64,000 nucleotides of DNA from Rhizobium sp. Root1220 (GCF_001426265.1 NZ_LMDG01000003.1:62442-126441), one strand, 5' to 3'; shown: positions 44,647 to 54,141, counted from the stretch's first letter. Notes: generated by a model from the sequence alone, not told the origin. Program-made: numbers and translations.

Positions 44647-45870
44647 ATGGATACACATCATGCTCACCAGGGTAGCGTTCTTCGCCATCCCGGTTATCTG
44701 AATTTCGCAGGCTCGCGCGTTTTTTCCTCATTGGCATTCCAGTGCCTGGCGATCGCCATGGGCTGGATGATCTACGACCAGACGCACAACGCCTTTGCAT
44801 TGGCGCTGGTCGGCCTGTGCCAGTTTTTGCCCATGGTCGCCCTGACCTTCGTTGTCGGACACGCGGCGGATCGGTTCGACAGGCGTCGGATTGGGCTTGC
44901 CTGCCAGTTGATCGAAGCAATGGTCGCTGCGCTGCTTGCCGTCGCCACATGGCAGGACTGGCTGACCCCAACCGGGATACTCGTCGCCGTTACCATCATG
45001 GGGGCGGCTGTCGCCTTTGAGCGGCCAACCATGGCGGCGTTGCTTCCCGGCATCATGCCGTCCTCCATGCTGCAGCGCGCGATAGCGACTTCGACATCGA
45101 TGATGCAGACGGCCCTGATCGTTGGCCCATCACTGGGCGGACTGCTGTATGGCATCGATCCCGTTGCCCCATTTGTCGTAGCCGCGGTGTTTTTCACGAT
45201 CGCCAGCATCAACGTCATCTCGATCCGAATGGAATGGACGCCGGCAAAGCGCAGCCCGGTAACGCTGGCGTCGATCTTTGCGGGCGTCTCCTTCATCAAG
45301 AGCCGGCCCGTTATGCTCGGGACGATTTCGCTCGATCTTTTTGCCGTCCTGTTTGGCGGTGCGACTGCATTGTTGCCGATGTTTGCGCGCGACATCCTTC
45401 ACGCTGGTCCTTGGGGCCTTGGCCTGTTGCGGGCTGCTCCTGCGATCGGTGCGCTCGTCATGTCGGTTGTCTTGGCTAGAAAACCGCTGAGCAGCAATGT
45501 GGGTAAGAAGATGTTTTGCGCAGTCGCCGTGTTCGGCATTGCGACCATCGTCTTCGCACTGTCGACAAATATCGCGCTTTCAATCGTTGCTCTGCTGGTT
45601 GTGGGCGCTTCCGATACGGTTAGCGTCGTCGTGCGTAGCTCGCTAGTGCAGCTTCTCACCCCAGATGAGATGCGTGGGCGCGTCAATGCGGTGAATTCGC
45701 TGTTTATCGGTACTTCGAACCAACTCGGCGAATTCGAATCCGGCATGCTTGCTGGCGTCATGGGACCGGTTGCAGCCGGGGTGATTGGCGGCGTCGGCAC
45801 GATCGTCGTCGTTTTGCTTTGGGCGAAATTCTTTCCCGACCTTCGCAAGGTGAAAACGCTGCTGGGCTAA
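44647..45870 (+). CDS. MFS transporter (EntS-like MFS_3)
   Basis: A 407-residue transporter with 10-12 membrane segments. HPGYLNFAGSRVFSSLAFQC, the loop GHAADRFDRRRIGLACQ and a second loop TPDEMRGRVNAVNSLFIG are hallmarks of the EntS-like exporters (siderophore or drug efflux). Substrate unknown. Convergent with the SARP gene, with 81 bases between stops. Confidence 0.92.
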   Translation: MDTHHAHQGSVLRHPGYLNFAGSRVFSSLAFQCLAIAMGWMIYDQTHNAFALALVGLCQFLPMVALTFVVGHAADRFDRRRIGLACQLIEAMVAALLAVATWQDWLTPTGILVAVTIMGAAVAFERPTMAALLPGIMPSSMLQRAIATSTSMMQTALIVGPSLGGLLYGIDPVAPFVVAAVFFTIASINVISIRMEWTPAKRSPVTLASIFAGVSFIKSRPVMLGTISLDLFAVLFGGATALLPMFARDILHAGPWGLGLLRAAPAIGALVMSVVLARKPLSSNVGKKMFCAVAVFGIATIVFALSTNIALSIVALLVVGASDTVSVVVRSSLVQLLTPDEMRGRVNAVNSLFIGTSNQLGEFESGMLAGVMGPVAAGVIGGVGTIVVVLLWAKFFPDLRKVKTLLG

Positions 45871-45951
45871 TCGCAGTGCCCGCTCCCGCAGTCCACCCGC
45901 AGTAGCGTTTCGTTTCTCAGGGCCGTGACCAAATGGCGGATCTATGCATTG

Positions 45952-48021
45952 CTAGTCGAGACCGATGCGCCTCGCGGCCAAGCGAAACAATGCTGTTGCG
46001 TCCGGGTCAAACCGAAATGTTGCCAGGAAATCGTCGGCACGATATCGCGGAAGCGTCTTCCTGATCAATGCACAGAAGTTTCGGCCCTCGTCGATCCGAC
46101 CAGCAAGCGCCAGGCAATGAGCCGCGATCGCCAGAATGATGACGTGTGCGTTCGGACGTTTCGCAGCTCTCAAGGCCCAATCGGCCGCCTCCTCGAATTG
46201 ACCGAGGCGAACATGCGCCATGGCGCGGGCGCCCAGCATTCCGAAGAGCAACGGGTCGACAGGGCTCAGGTGGCGTGAATGGTCGGATGATCCGATAGCG
46301 GCGAGTGGATCTCCTGACTGCGATTGGACAAACGACAATGCGTAGTGCCCGAGGGCAAAATTGGGACTGAGGTCAACGGCGTGCTGCAACTCGAGGACGG
46401 ATTCATCCTGTTGTCCGCGCAGCCAGAGCGCTCTGCCCATTGCCCAGTGAGACGCGGGGTTATTGTCATCGGCCAGCAGGCTCTGGCTCGCCGCCTCCAT
46501 CGCGCGGCGACTTTGCTCCGTATGGTCGCCCCATCGTTGAAACGCACTCTGCCAATGGGTAAAGGACAGGCCGGCGTGCGCACGGGCAAAGGTTGGATCC
46601 AGGCGAACCGACATCTCGAAAAATTGCCGGGCCTGCTCGTTCTCCAGCCTGGTAAACCGATACATGTGCCAGAGGCCGCGATGATAGGCCTCCCAGGCAT
46701 TGAGAGAGGTAGGCGCCTTCAGGATAGCCCTGTTGCGTTCAACCATCTCGATCTCGTTGCAGATCGACGAGACGATCTGGTCGCCGATCTCGTTGAGAAG
46801 GACGAAGGTGTCATCAATGCTGTGGTCGAGGACCTCCGTCCACACTATCCTTGCCGTGCGGACGTCAACCAGTTCGACGGTGACGGTGACGCTGCGCTCA
46901 CGTTGAAGGACCGAACCGCTGGCTACATAATCGACGTTCAGCGCGCGTCCGGCTTCCTCCGGTCCGATATTCTTTTCGGCAAGTGCAAAGACAGAGCCGC
47001 GGGCTATGACAAAAAGGTTTCGCAATCTGGCCAGTCGCGTGATGATGTCGTGCGTCAACGCATCGGTAAGGCCGCCACGCTGCCCGTTCGTAGGCCCTTC
47101 CAGGTAAAAAGGCATTACCGCGAGCGAGGCGTGGTCCGACTTGGCGATGCGCCTGTCTGCAGGATCAGTGATCAACGGCAATACCCGCGAGGCTGACAGC
47201 GTCTGTACGGATCTTTGAACCGTAGCTTTTTGCTTCTGCCCGCCTTGCCAAGCATCCCGCACCGGCGTGAAATCGAGCCCATCCGATGCAAAGAGCTCAG
47301 ATGCCGCGGCGAGGTGCTGTTCGCAGGCGCCGACTTGCCCACGCTGCGCCAACGAATCCAGAAGCGCAAGATGAGACCGGCCGTCGAAGGGCGCGAGCTC
47401 AACCCATTTTTCGACGTAGTAGTATGCTTCGTCCGAACCGGCAGGAAAGCGTGAAAACAGCTGCTCAAGCACAGCAATATGACAAGCGTTGAAACGCCGC
47501 CGTTGGGCGATCAGCCAGTTCGTAAAAACAGGACTTCGGTCGACCGCCATCCCGTCCAGGAATTCTCCCGCAAAAAGACCGAACAGCGATTTCAATCGCT
47601 CGACGGGAAGGGACTCGAGGCCCTGACTTGTTGCCGTCGCCAGTTCGACGACGTCAACCATACAGTCGTCGATGTGCAAGGCGATCGTATCGTCCGAAGC
47701 GTCTACTCTTTTGCGGTCCGCATCGTCGATCACGCCGCGCAATTTGCTCAGGCACCAGCGAAGCTCGCCGCGAGGGTCGCTTGGCACGTCCCAGAACATC
47801 TCGCAAAGTCGGCTACGGGCGACGGCACGAGGCGCCAGGGCAAGGTAAGCAAAAAGCGCACGCGCCTTGCGCGAGGTTGGCAGGTCGACCTTGTCGTTGT
47901 CGCGAACGACTGTCAAAGGTCCGAGCATGCGGATACCAATGCTGGACGGGGGCCGCGAGAGGGCTGTTCGAGCAGATTCCACGGTGGTTCCCACGCCTTT
48001 TCCCACGACACTCCATCGCAT
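45952..48021 (-). CDS. SARP-type transcriptional regulator with BTAD, TolB-like and TPR regions
   Basis: A 689-residue multidomain protein. Residues about 30-120 form an OmpR-like DNA-binding domain (IRMLGPLTVVRDNDKVDLPT, ALFAYLALAP). A bacterial transcriptional activator domain follows to about 260. Residues 300-430 resemble the TolB-N/FlgO-like segment of adenylate-cyclase-type regulators (SLAVMPFYLEG, DVRTARIVWTEVLD). The rest is TPR-like helices (LDPTFARAHAGLSFTHWQSA). The start may be at 48021 or at the Met before LGPLTVV. It is divergent from a cysteine synthase gene, its probable target. Confidence 0.85.
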   Translation of the reverse strand: MRWSVVGKGVGTTVESARTALSRPPSSIGIRMLGPLTVVRDNDKVDLPTSRKARALFAYLALAPRAVARSRLCEMFWDVPSDPRGELRWCLSKLRGVIDDADRKRVDASDDTIALHIDDCMVDVVELATATSQGLESLPVERLKSLFGLFAGEFLDGMAVDRSPVFTNWLIAQRRRFNACHIAVLEQLFSRFPAGSDEAYYYVEKWVELAPFDGRSHLALLDSLAQRGQVGACEQHLAAASELFASDGLDFTPVRDAWQGGQKQKATVQRSVQTLSASRVLPLITDPADRRIAKSDHASLAVMPFYLEGPTNGQRGGLTDALTHDIITRLARLRNLFVIARGSVFALAEKNIGPEEAGRALNVDYVASGSVLQRERSVTVTVELVDVRTARIVWTEVLDHSIDDTFVLLNEIGDQIVSSICNEIEMVERNRAILKAPTSLNAWEAYHRGLWHMYRFTRLENEQARQFFEMSVRLDPTFARAHAGLSFTHWQSAFQRWGDHTEQSRRAMEAASQSLLADDNNPASHWAMGRALWLRGQQDESVLELQHAVDLSPNFALGHYALSFVQSQSGDPLAAIGSSDHSRHLSPVDPLLFGMLGARAMAHVRLGQFEEAADWALRAAKRPNAHVIILAIAAHCLALAGRIDEGRNFCALIRKTLPRYRADDFLATFRFDPDATALFRLAARRIGLD

Positions 48022-48131
48022 TCCCTATTATCACCATTTTAGCAATCGCGCATCCAAGCGGCGAACGAAGGTTCGCGCGCCATGCGCACCTGTGGGAATG
48101 CAATCCAAATCGGGTCCGAAGGGAGAAGATC

Positions 48132-49220
48132 ATGGTCGGTCCAAAAACAATGAGAGAGACGGCAGGGCGAGGGCGGCTGTTCGAAAGTATCCTCGACACC
48201 ATCGGGGATACACCAACGATCAGGATCAATAACCTCGGCCCCGCGCATGCGAAAATCTATGTCAAGGCGGAGTTCTTCAATCCGGCCTCATCCGTCAAGG
48301 ACCGATTGGCATTGAGTATTATTGAAGAGGGCGAACGCAGCGGCGCTCTCAAGCCGGGGCAGACGGTCGTGGAGGCGACAAGTGGCAACACCGGCATCGG
48401 GCTGGCAATGGTCTGCGCCCAGAAAGGCTATCCGCTGGTTGTCACGATGGCCGACAGCTTCTCCATCGAGCGGAGAAAGCTGATGCGTATGCTAGGCGCA
48501 AAAGTTGTGCTGACCCCGCGTGCGCAGAAGGGATTTGGAATGTACACGAAGGCCTTGGAGCTTGCCGAGGCCAACGGCTGGTTCCTGGCTCGCCAGTTTG
48601 AGACCGCGGCAAACGCCGCAATCCACGAGGCAACGACGGCGCGAGAGATCATCAACGATTTCCATGGAACTCGACTGGACTGGTTTGTCAGCGGTTATGG
48701 CACGGGAGGCACCCTTGCGGGGGTGGCGCGTGTGCTGCGCCGGGAGCGCCCCGAAACGCGCATCGCGCTGATCGAGCCGGGTAATGCACAGCTGGTAAAT
48801 AGCGGTGAAAAACAGGCGCGCATGCCAAGCGGTGCGCCGGCCAGCAGTCACCCCGCTTTCGAACCACACCCCATACAGGGCTGGACACCCGACTTCATTC
48901 CCTACGTCCTGCAGGAGGCGATTGACGCCGGGTACTATGATGAAGTGATGGCCGTCGCCGGCGCGGACGGTATCAAATGGGCTAGGTCATTGGCTCAAAA
49001 GGAAGGCATATTCACCGGCATATCGGGAGGCGCAACTTTCGCCGCCGCACGGCAAATTGCCGAGAAAGCCTCCGCCGACTCCGTTATACTTTGCATGCTT
49101 CCGGACACCGGCGAGCGCTACATGACTACGCCGCTGTTCGACGGTATCGAAAGTGAGATGGATAAAGAAGAAATGGCAATGTCACGCTCGACGCCGGGGC
49201 TGCAGTTCGCCGCTGAATGA
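48132..49220 (+). CDS. Cysteine synthase family protein (second copy)
   Basis: A 362-residue PLP enzyme of the CysK/CysM group. The PLP lysine is in NPASSVKDRLA, the substrate loop is EATSGNTGIG and the phosphate cup is GTGGTLAG. It ends with an extension after the usual LPDTGERYMTTPLF, about 25 residues with low conservation. GGGAGAAG precedes the ATG at 48132; the long open frame upstream is antisense to the SARP gene and is rejected. A paralogue lies at 32773. The adjacent SARP regulator suggests conditional expression, perhaps for a special sulfur or selenium donor. Confidence 0.92.
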   Translation: MVGPKTMRETAGRGRLFESILDTIGDTPTIRINNLGPAHAKIYVKAEFFNPASSVKDRLALSIIEEGERSGALKPGQTVVEATSGNTGIGLAMVCAQKGYPLVVTMADSFSIERRKLMRMLGAKVVLTPRAQKGFGMYTKALELAEANGWFLARQFETAANAAIHEATTAREIINDFHGTRLDWFVSGYGTGGTLAGVARVLRRERPETRIALIEPGNAQLVNSGEKQARMPSGAPASSHPAFEPHPIQGWTPDFIPYVLQEAIDAGYYDEVMAVAGADGIKWARSLAQKEGIFTGISGGATFAAARQIAEKASADSVILCMLPDTGERYMTTPLFDGIESEMDKEEMAMSRSTPGLQFAAE

Positions 49221-49255
49221 TCACGCGTGTGTTCATACCGCGGACATCCGAACGG

Positions 49256-49288
49256 AAAAGGCCGAGTGAAACCGTCACCGGCCTTTTT
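49256..49288. terminator. Strong bidirectional terminator after the cysteine synthase
   Basis: AAAAGGCCG and CGGCCTTTTT enclose a second short stem (GTGA/TCAC). A-rich on one side and T-rich on the other, so it serves both this gene and the convergent small gene. Confidence 0.9.
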
Positions 49289-49344
49289 CTATACGCGGAT
49301 TGTCAACCGGCATCATTTAGAACCGCACGCGCCAAGGGCTCGAA

Positions 49345-49617
49345 CTACTGCTGGGCAGGCGCTGCAGTCGGCGGCGCAACCGGCATTACCGGTTTCGGCG
49401 CAGGCTCGCTTATGGAGGGCGTGGTCGAGGCTGTTGGGTTAGGGTCTGTGCTCGACATGCCGCCCCACTGATACCAGGCGAACGCGGCGACGACGATAGC
49501 AGCGATCACAGCGAGCCATGTGCCCACGGGAGCAGAGCGTGGAGCGCTCACTTGCTCTGTCCGAAGATCGGGATCGGTTTTCTGCGGATCGAGCGAATTG
49601 CTAGGATCGAAAGTCAT
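49345..49617 (-). CDS. Small single-pass membrane protein with Pro/Ala-rich tail
   Basis: A 90-residue protein of no named family. The first 30 residues are polar (DPSNSLDPQKTDPDLRTEQV). One transmembrane segment (GTWLAVIAAIVVAAFAWYQW) follows, then a Pro/Ala/Thr-rich periplasmic tail. GGAGGAAA stands before the ATG at 49617. Similar small proteins are common in rhizobia; function unknown. Confidence 0.75.
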   Translation of the reverse strand: MTFDPSNSLDPQKTDPDLRTEQVSAPRSAPVGTWLAVIAAIVVAAFAWYQWGGMSSTDPNPTASTTPSISEPAPKPVMPVAPPTAAPAQQ

Positions 49618-50323
49618 GGTTTCCTCCATCGTGAATGAGGAATCAAACTGGTACGGCGCGCTTTTGTTCCATCGGTGGGCCCAGAAGGTCAACGAAGCAT
49701 CCGCCGGCGGCTCGATGGTTGCGAAGGGTTGGTTCGACTAAGAGCCTTCATCGACAGCAGAGGGCAGGGCGTCGTCGCGCACGGTGCATTAGTAATAACT
49801 TAACTTGTGCGATCTAGACTTAGCGTGTCACGGAGGTAAGGCGTCGTGGCAGGCAACAGTGAAATAGCATGGCAAAGGTCCGTCATCTCCCAGATGCGGG
49901 CCTTTTCGCTTTTGGAATGTTCTAACGGGATTTGATACCGGAAGCGTCGCAGCGGAAGCGGACATTGATTTCCACGATGTAATGCTGCCGCTGGTGACCG
50001 CAATTATTCCGTGGATCCTCAATCTGGCGGCGAAGATCAAGATGTGCGATACTCGCGCCTAGGTCGGCTGCTGAGACCAACAGCCCGCCACAGCAGAGCT
50101 TTGTAGCCGGTCATCGACTCTCGATTGCGGGCATGCATGTCGCCACTCTCTAGGCGAGTAAGCAGAGCGTACTGACAGACTCCATACATCCAACTTCCCG
50201 CGGCACCTTGCCGCTCAGATCACATGTCAGATCGTCCCGACCGGGAGGATCGGAGTTCCCCTTGCTTCGAGGGAAATCCCGATCGGGCAGTGCCGTTCAT
50301 GAACTCAAACGGAGGATGCAACA
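49618..50323. other. Gene-poor region with a possible broken short reading frame
   Basis: No firm gene. GTG at 49846 follows CGGAGGTAAGG and reads 29 codons to a TGA at 49933-49935. A second frame continues (FDTGSVAAEADIDFHDV and onward) to a TAG at 50060-50062, as a frameshifted short gene would. The sulfatase ribosome binding site (CGGAGG) lies at the right end. Confidence 0.3.
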
Positions 50324-52006
50324 ATGAGTACCATTCGAAACATGTGCTTTGGTATGCTGGCTTCCGCATGCGCAAGCGCACTAGGGCCGCCTGCAGTCGC
50401 GCAGCAGCAGCCAAAGCCCAACATCCTGGTCATCATGGGCGATGACGTCGGCTGGTTCAACATCGGCGCCTACCACCGTGGCATCATGTCTGGGAAGACG
50501 CCAAATCTCGACAGGCTGGCGGCCGAAGGCATGATGTTTACCGACTACTATGCTGAGGCGAGTTGCACGGCCGGGCGTGCAAGTTTCATCACAGGAGAAA
50601 TTCCGCTGCGCACTGGTCTGACGACCGTTGGTCAGGCTGGCGCCGATGTAGGAATGCCGGACAAGGCCGCGACGATTGCGGCAGCCCTCAAAACCGAGGG
50701 GTATGCCACCGGTCAGTTCGGTAAGAACCATCTCGGGGATCTGAACAAGTTTCTGCCAACGCTGCACGGCTTCGACGAATTCTTTGGCTATCTGTACCAC
50801 CTCGATGCCATGTCCGACCCTTACTGGTATTCGTTTCCAAATGACCAGTCGTACCGCGACAAGGTCGGGCCGCGCAATTTGGTGCACAGCTTTGCCACGG
50901 CCACCGACGACGCTGCAGCGCAGCCGCGCTGGGGCACAATCGGCAAACAGCGGATCGTCGACGAGGGGCCGCTGGCGCCATACCCCGACATGTCGAACGT
51001 ACCCAACATGCACGACATAACGCCAAAGGCAAAGTACGACATGGGAACGTTCGATGAGGTGCTGGTCAAGGCCTCGTGCGACTTCATGGATAAGGCCAAG
51101 ACAGACGGCAAGCCATTCTTTGTATGGCACAACACGACGCGCATGCACGTCTGGACGTTCCTGTCGCCCAAGTATCAGGCGCTCATGAACAGTGACAGCA
51201 ACTACGGCCTCGAGGAAGCCGGCATGGCGCAACTCGACGATAGCGTCGGCGCGATTCTAAAATGCGTCGAAGATGCTGGCGAAACCGATAACACCATCGT
51301 CATTTTCACCACCGACAATGGTGCTGAAGTGTTCACTTGGCCCGACGGCGGCATGACACCGTTCAAAGGCACGAAGGGAACAGTCATGGAAGGCGGCTTC
51401 CGCGCCCCAGCCATCATCCGCTGGCCCGGCAAGATCAGACCGGGGACGGTAGAGAACGGTATATTCTCCGCCTTGGACTGGTTCCCGACGCTGGTGGCAG
51501 CGGCTGGAAATCCAGATATCACCGACCAGTTGCTCAAAGGCGTGAAGCTGGGCGACACAACGTACAAGAACCACCTTGATGGTTACAACCAGCTGGACCT
51601 GCTGACAGGCAAATCACCGTCCGCGCGTCATGAGTTCTTCTATTTCGGCGGCCCCGCACTCGGTGCGGTTCGCATCGACAACTTCAAGTTCCAGTTCTTT
51701 CAACAGCCACAGGGTTGGCCCGGTGCAAAGGTCACGACGGACATGCCCACGATGGTCAACATTCGTCAGGATCCCTTCGAACGGACGCCATCAATCGGCG
51801 AGCAAAGCCTCAACGACCTTGGCGGAGGCTACATGAACGACTTCTTCGCCCGCGAATTCTGGCGGTTCGTCAGCGTTCAGCAGGAAGTCGGCAAGCTTGC
51901 GCTTACGGCGGTCGACTACCCGCCGATGCAGGACCCCGCCTCCTTCAACCTGGATGCCGTGAAGCGCCAGATCGACGCCGCCATCAAGAACAAGCCGGGC
52001 AATTGA
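50324..52006 (+). CDS. Periplasmic arylsulfatase-type sulfatase
   Basis: A 560-residue type I sulfatase with a signal peptide (cleavage likely after PPAVAQ). The formylglycine signature CTAGRAS lies near residue 82. Metal ligands appear in NILVIMGDDVGW and TTDNGAE. It would hydrolyse sulfate esters in the periplasm for sulfur supply. Conversion of the Cys to formylglycine needs a separate maturase, which is not in this window. CGGAGG precedes the ATG, and a terminator follows. Substrate unknown. Confidence 0.93.
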   Translation: MSTIRNMCFGMLASACASALGPPAVAQQQPKPNILVIMGDDVGWFNIGAYHRGIMSGKTPNLDRLAAEGMMFTDYYAEASCTAGRASFITGEIPLRTGLTTVGQAGADVGMPDKAATIAAALKTEGYATGQFGKNHLGDLNKFLPTLHGFDEFFGYLYHLDAMSDPYWYSFPNDQSYRDKVGPRNLVHSFATATDDAAAQPRWGTIGKQRIVDEGPLAPYPDMSNVPNMHDITPKAKYDMGTFDEVLVKASCDFMDKAKTDGKPFFVWHNTTRMHVWTFLSPKYQALMNSDSNYGLEEAGMAQLDDSVGAILKCVEDAGETDNTIVIFTTDNGAEVFTWPDGGMTPFKGTKGTVMEGGFRAPAIIRWPGKIRPGTVENGIFSALDWFPTLVAAAGNPDITDQLLKGVKLGDTTYKNHLDGYNQLDLLTGKSPSARHEFFYFGGPALGAVRIDNFKFQFFQQPQGWPGAKVTTDMPTMVNIRQDPFERTPSIGEQSLNDLGGGYMNDFFAREFWRFVSVQQEVGKLALTAVDYPPMQDPASFNLDAVKRQIDAAIKNKPGN

Positions 52007-52018
52007 ATTCGGAGAGCT

Positions 52019-52058
52019 AGGACCTCGGAGCCAGGCGGGCTCCCGAGGTCCTGTTTGG
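52019..52058 (+). terminator. Terminator after the sulfatase gene
   Basis: AGGACCTCGG and CCGAGGTCCT pair, with AGCC/GGCT extending the stem, followed by GTTTGGTT. A very stable hairpin with a weak T-run. Confidence 0.75.
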
Positions 52059-52220
52059 TTCGAAGGCAATGGCTACCGACGCTTATCTTTTTCCGGTTCC
52101 GCGAATGCCAGCGTTTTTCTTTTGGATGGATCGCCCACCGGCATGTCTACTCCAATAGAATTACTTGCATTGGTGGCATGATCCATTCTCTATTAGAGTC
52201 GACTAATGGAGGATTCGCGC

Positions 52221-52403
52221 ATGAACGGCTCGCATATGGACAGACTGCAGCAATCTCTCTCCGACGCACCCTCTGTTTACGACAACTACGCGCGTCGCTT
52301 GATTTCCCATATGCGCGAGAGCCGCCGTCTGCTGGACTCGTTCACCCTGCAGGAGAATCGAGACAGCCCGGTGTCTCAGCGGCAAATCGAAGGAAGACAC
52401 TGA
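52221..52403 (+). CDS. Small hypothetical protein (60 residues)
   Basis: No family recognised. GGAGG eight bases upstream supports the ATG at 52221. The protein is polar, with a helical middle (DNYARRLISHMRESRRLLDS). An earlier in-frame ATG at 52206 includes the Shine-Dalgarno sequence and is less likely. It stands alone. Confidence 0.45.
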   Translation: MNGSHMDRLQQSLSDAPSVYDNYARRLISHMRESRRLLDSFTLQENRDSPVSQRQIEGRH

Positions 52404-52453
52404 AGAGCCGCGCGCGAATGCCGATGGAATAATCCCCAAGAATTCATCAGGAG

Positions 52454-52489
52454 AAAAAAAAGGGAGCCGGTTCAATCGAGAACCGGCTC
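52454..52489 (-). terminator. Strong minus-strand terminator
   Basis: GAGCCGGTTC and GAACCGGCTC form a perfect 10-base stem around six bases. On the minus strand it is followed by CC and eight T. It would end leftward transcription from the decayed genes to the right. Confidence 0.85.
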
Positions 52490-52773
52490 GTCCATATTGC
52501 TCCATAGCGTAAAGTGCATACGGTTATATTCGTTGAGTTTATTCCATTTATTTTTCCATTTCATCCATGGTGCTTACATGCAGCGATGCGCATGGGAAGA
52601 ATTGCATTGGGAGCCGTACTCGAAACGTTTTGACCGTCAAGTCAATTGCGGCCAGCAAGGCGCCGAAGTTGCGCGGTCCGTCTGCAAATGATTTGCGAAA
52701 GATTGGCTCCGGAAGTTTAGGAGGTTCTGGTCCGTCTGTTTGTTGATTTAAGCTGCTTGCTACCTTTCCGACA

Positions 52774-53138
52774 TCAGCGCCCTGATGTTATACTTGCCGC
52801 TGTGCTGTCTTGCACTTTTGCTTTAAGCTCGGCACGAGCAGCAGCGAAATCAAACCGGCCAAACCCGGTAGCCCGCTCAATGATCGTGTTTGGTCTTTCG
52901 TTTTTTGACGTGTCGCGTAGGCTGCGAGGTCGGAGTGCGAAAATCGCGTTGCGTATGGCGCTTAGTGGAGCTCTCGACTTCCGCAGGAACCGACGTGGTT
53001 TCTCTCCGTGCCCCTCCCAACTTTTGCGTATGACAACTCACCATGGTTCACGAGGTCGCGAATCGTTGAGGCGGATACCGCAAGAAGGTCGACAACTTCC
53101 TTTAGCCCAAGAAGTCGGCGAATAGACTGCTGCTTCAT
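52774..53138 (-). pseudogene. Decayed excisionase-like helix-turn-helix gene
   Basis: The frame starts MKQQSIRRLLGLKEVVDLLA and continues STIRDLVNHGELSYAKVGRG, a MerR/excisionase-type DNA-binding domain. After GRGTERNHV the frame ends in a short unrelated tail. The expected continuation lies in the next frame (PAEVESSTKRHTQRDFRT). A second shift near 52880 is needed to reach GRFDFAAARAELKAK and a stop at 52774. So two frameshifts separate it from a functional form of about 120 residues. In this frame 53138 is the first plausible ATG. Excisionase-like genes mark integrated elements, which fits the tRNA gene nearby. Confidence 0.6.
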
Positions 53139-53433
53139 GCCAAACGCAAACGCGAGCTGAACGTCCTCTCGCTGCCAGCCCTTGCCTGGATCAAGAGGCT
53201 CGGCGAAGCGGGCGTAGTGGTAGGATGAGGTTTGAATACGGGAATCGGCCACTGCCGTCGGCGGAGATGCCGAAGGCTATGACCGTCCGTTGGTCGCGGA
53301 GCGCGAGCGGCTTGGTGGGCCGCGAGCGAAGGCGAGGTGAGTCGGGCGAGGGTAGTCAACAGCTCGAAAGGCTCTCGCATGCAAAGCTCCGGCGCGTTAA
53401 GCTGCTCCGGGACCGACCTACAAGGAGATGCAG

Positions 53434-53616
53434 ATGAGCACAATTCGGGCTTTTGTAGCTGCGGTTGCACTGATCGGTATGACCGCACTCACTTCGGCGT
53501 GCACGCCAGTGCACAATTCAAATCGCGCAGACTATCAATATCAACCGAGGACGTCCGTGAATCCAGCTTGCGCGGACGGCTTCCGACCGAGCAATGACCG
53601 TCAGTGCAGCTACTGA
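53434..53616 (+). CDS. Small lipoprotein
   Basis: A 60-residue protein with a signal peptide and lipobox LTSAC (Cys near residue 23). The mature part is short and polar with two further Cys (PACADGF, RQCSY). AAGGAGATGCAG before the ATG at 53434 is a good ribosome binding site. Function unknown. Its 3' two-thirds are antisense to a minus-strand frame described next. Confidence 0.65.
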   Translation: MSTIRAFVAAVALIGMTALTSACTPVHNSNRADYQYQPRTSVNPACADGFRPSNDRQCSY

Positions 53617-53809
53617 CGCGCAGCGGCCTCCGCCCACTTCTCCCGAGCCGCCTTTCGAGTTCGTCTCTTTCGTTCACGCCCTGTTTCCAAAGCGCCAGCA
53701 GGAGCGTGGCGACCTGCATTACCGATTTTCGGTCTCTCTCGATTCCATTCTCGCGGCACAAGGTTTTAAGGACGGAATTGATGACGACGCTATCGATGCG
53801 GCGATCCAT
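53489..53809 (-). CDS. Hypothetical protein coupled to the decayed XRE gene
   Basis: A 106-codon frame whose first 70 residues look like a genuine rhizobial small protein (MDRRIDSVVINSVLKTLCRE, then VMQVATLLLALWKQGVNERD). The last third is antisense to the lipoprotein gene and looks random, so the original stop may have been lost. Its ATG overlaps the stop of the upstream XRE frame as TGATG, the sign of translational coupling. Function unknown. Confidence 0.45.
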   Translation of the reverse strand: MDRRIDSVVINSVLKTLCRENGIERDRKSVMQVATLLLALWKQGVNERDELERRLGRSGRRPLRVSSCTDGHCSVGSRPRKLDSRTSSVDIDSLRDLNCALACTPK

Positions 53810-54141
53810 CACCCGCCCGCACCCGGAGACGCGTCGTTGGTCAGGTGCTCCTCATATTGGACCGTCTCGTTTTCATTGAAGTCGATCGACGCGCCACAAG
53901 GCAAGGTGAGGCGCACGCCAGCGCCGCCAGATCCTGAATAGTTTCCGTCGACGAAGGTGATTCCGGCTGCCTGGAGGGAGGCCACCACCGATGCGATTGT
54001 TCCTCATTCCCTCTGCCGACCCCTCGCTGGCTTCCATTCGACGCAGGTCGGCGCCGAGACATTCGCCTTAGCAGCGAGCTCTGCTTGGCCGACCCCCAAC
54101 AAGGCGCGAGCTGCTGCAAGTTGCTTACCTGATACGTGATC
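53809..54141 (-). pseudogene. Decayed XRE family helix-turn-helix regulator
   Basis: Three frames read together give an XRE-type repressor. They are SGKQLAAARALLGVGQAELA ... KANVSAPT, then RRMEASEGSAEGMRNN, then ASVVASLQAAGITFVDGNYS and GVRLTLPCGASIDFNENETV. Frameshifts lie near 54045 and 53995. The expected start codon reads ACG or TAT rather than ATG. The final frame ends TGATG into the next gene. Small XRE proteins of this build are common in rhizobia. Clearly non-functional as it stands. Confidence 0.7.

Noticed and set aside
46324..47196. 290-codon plus-strand frame inside the SARP gene
   Set aside because: Antisense shadow; no start signals.
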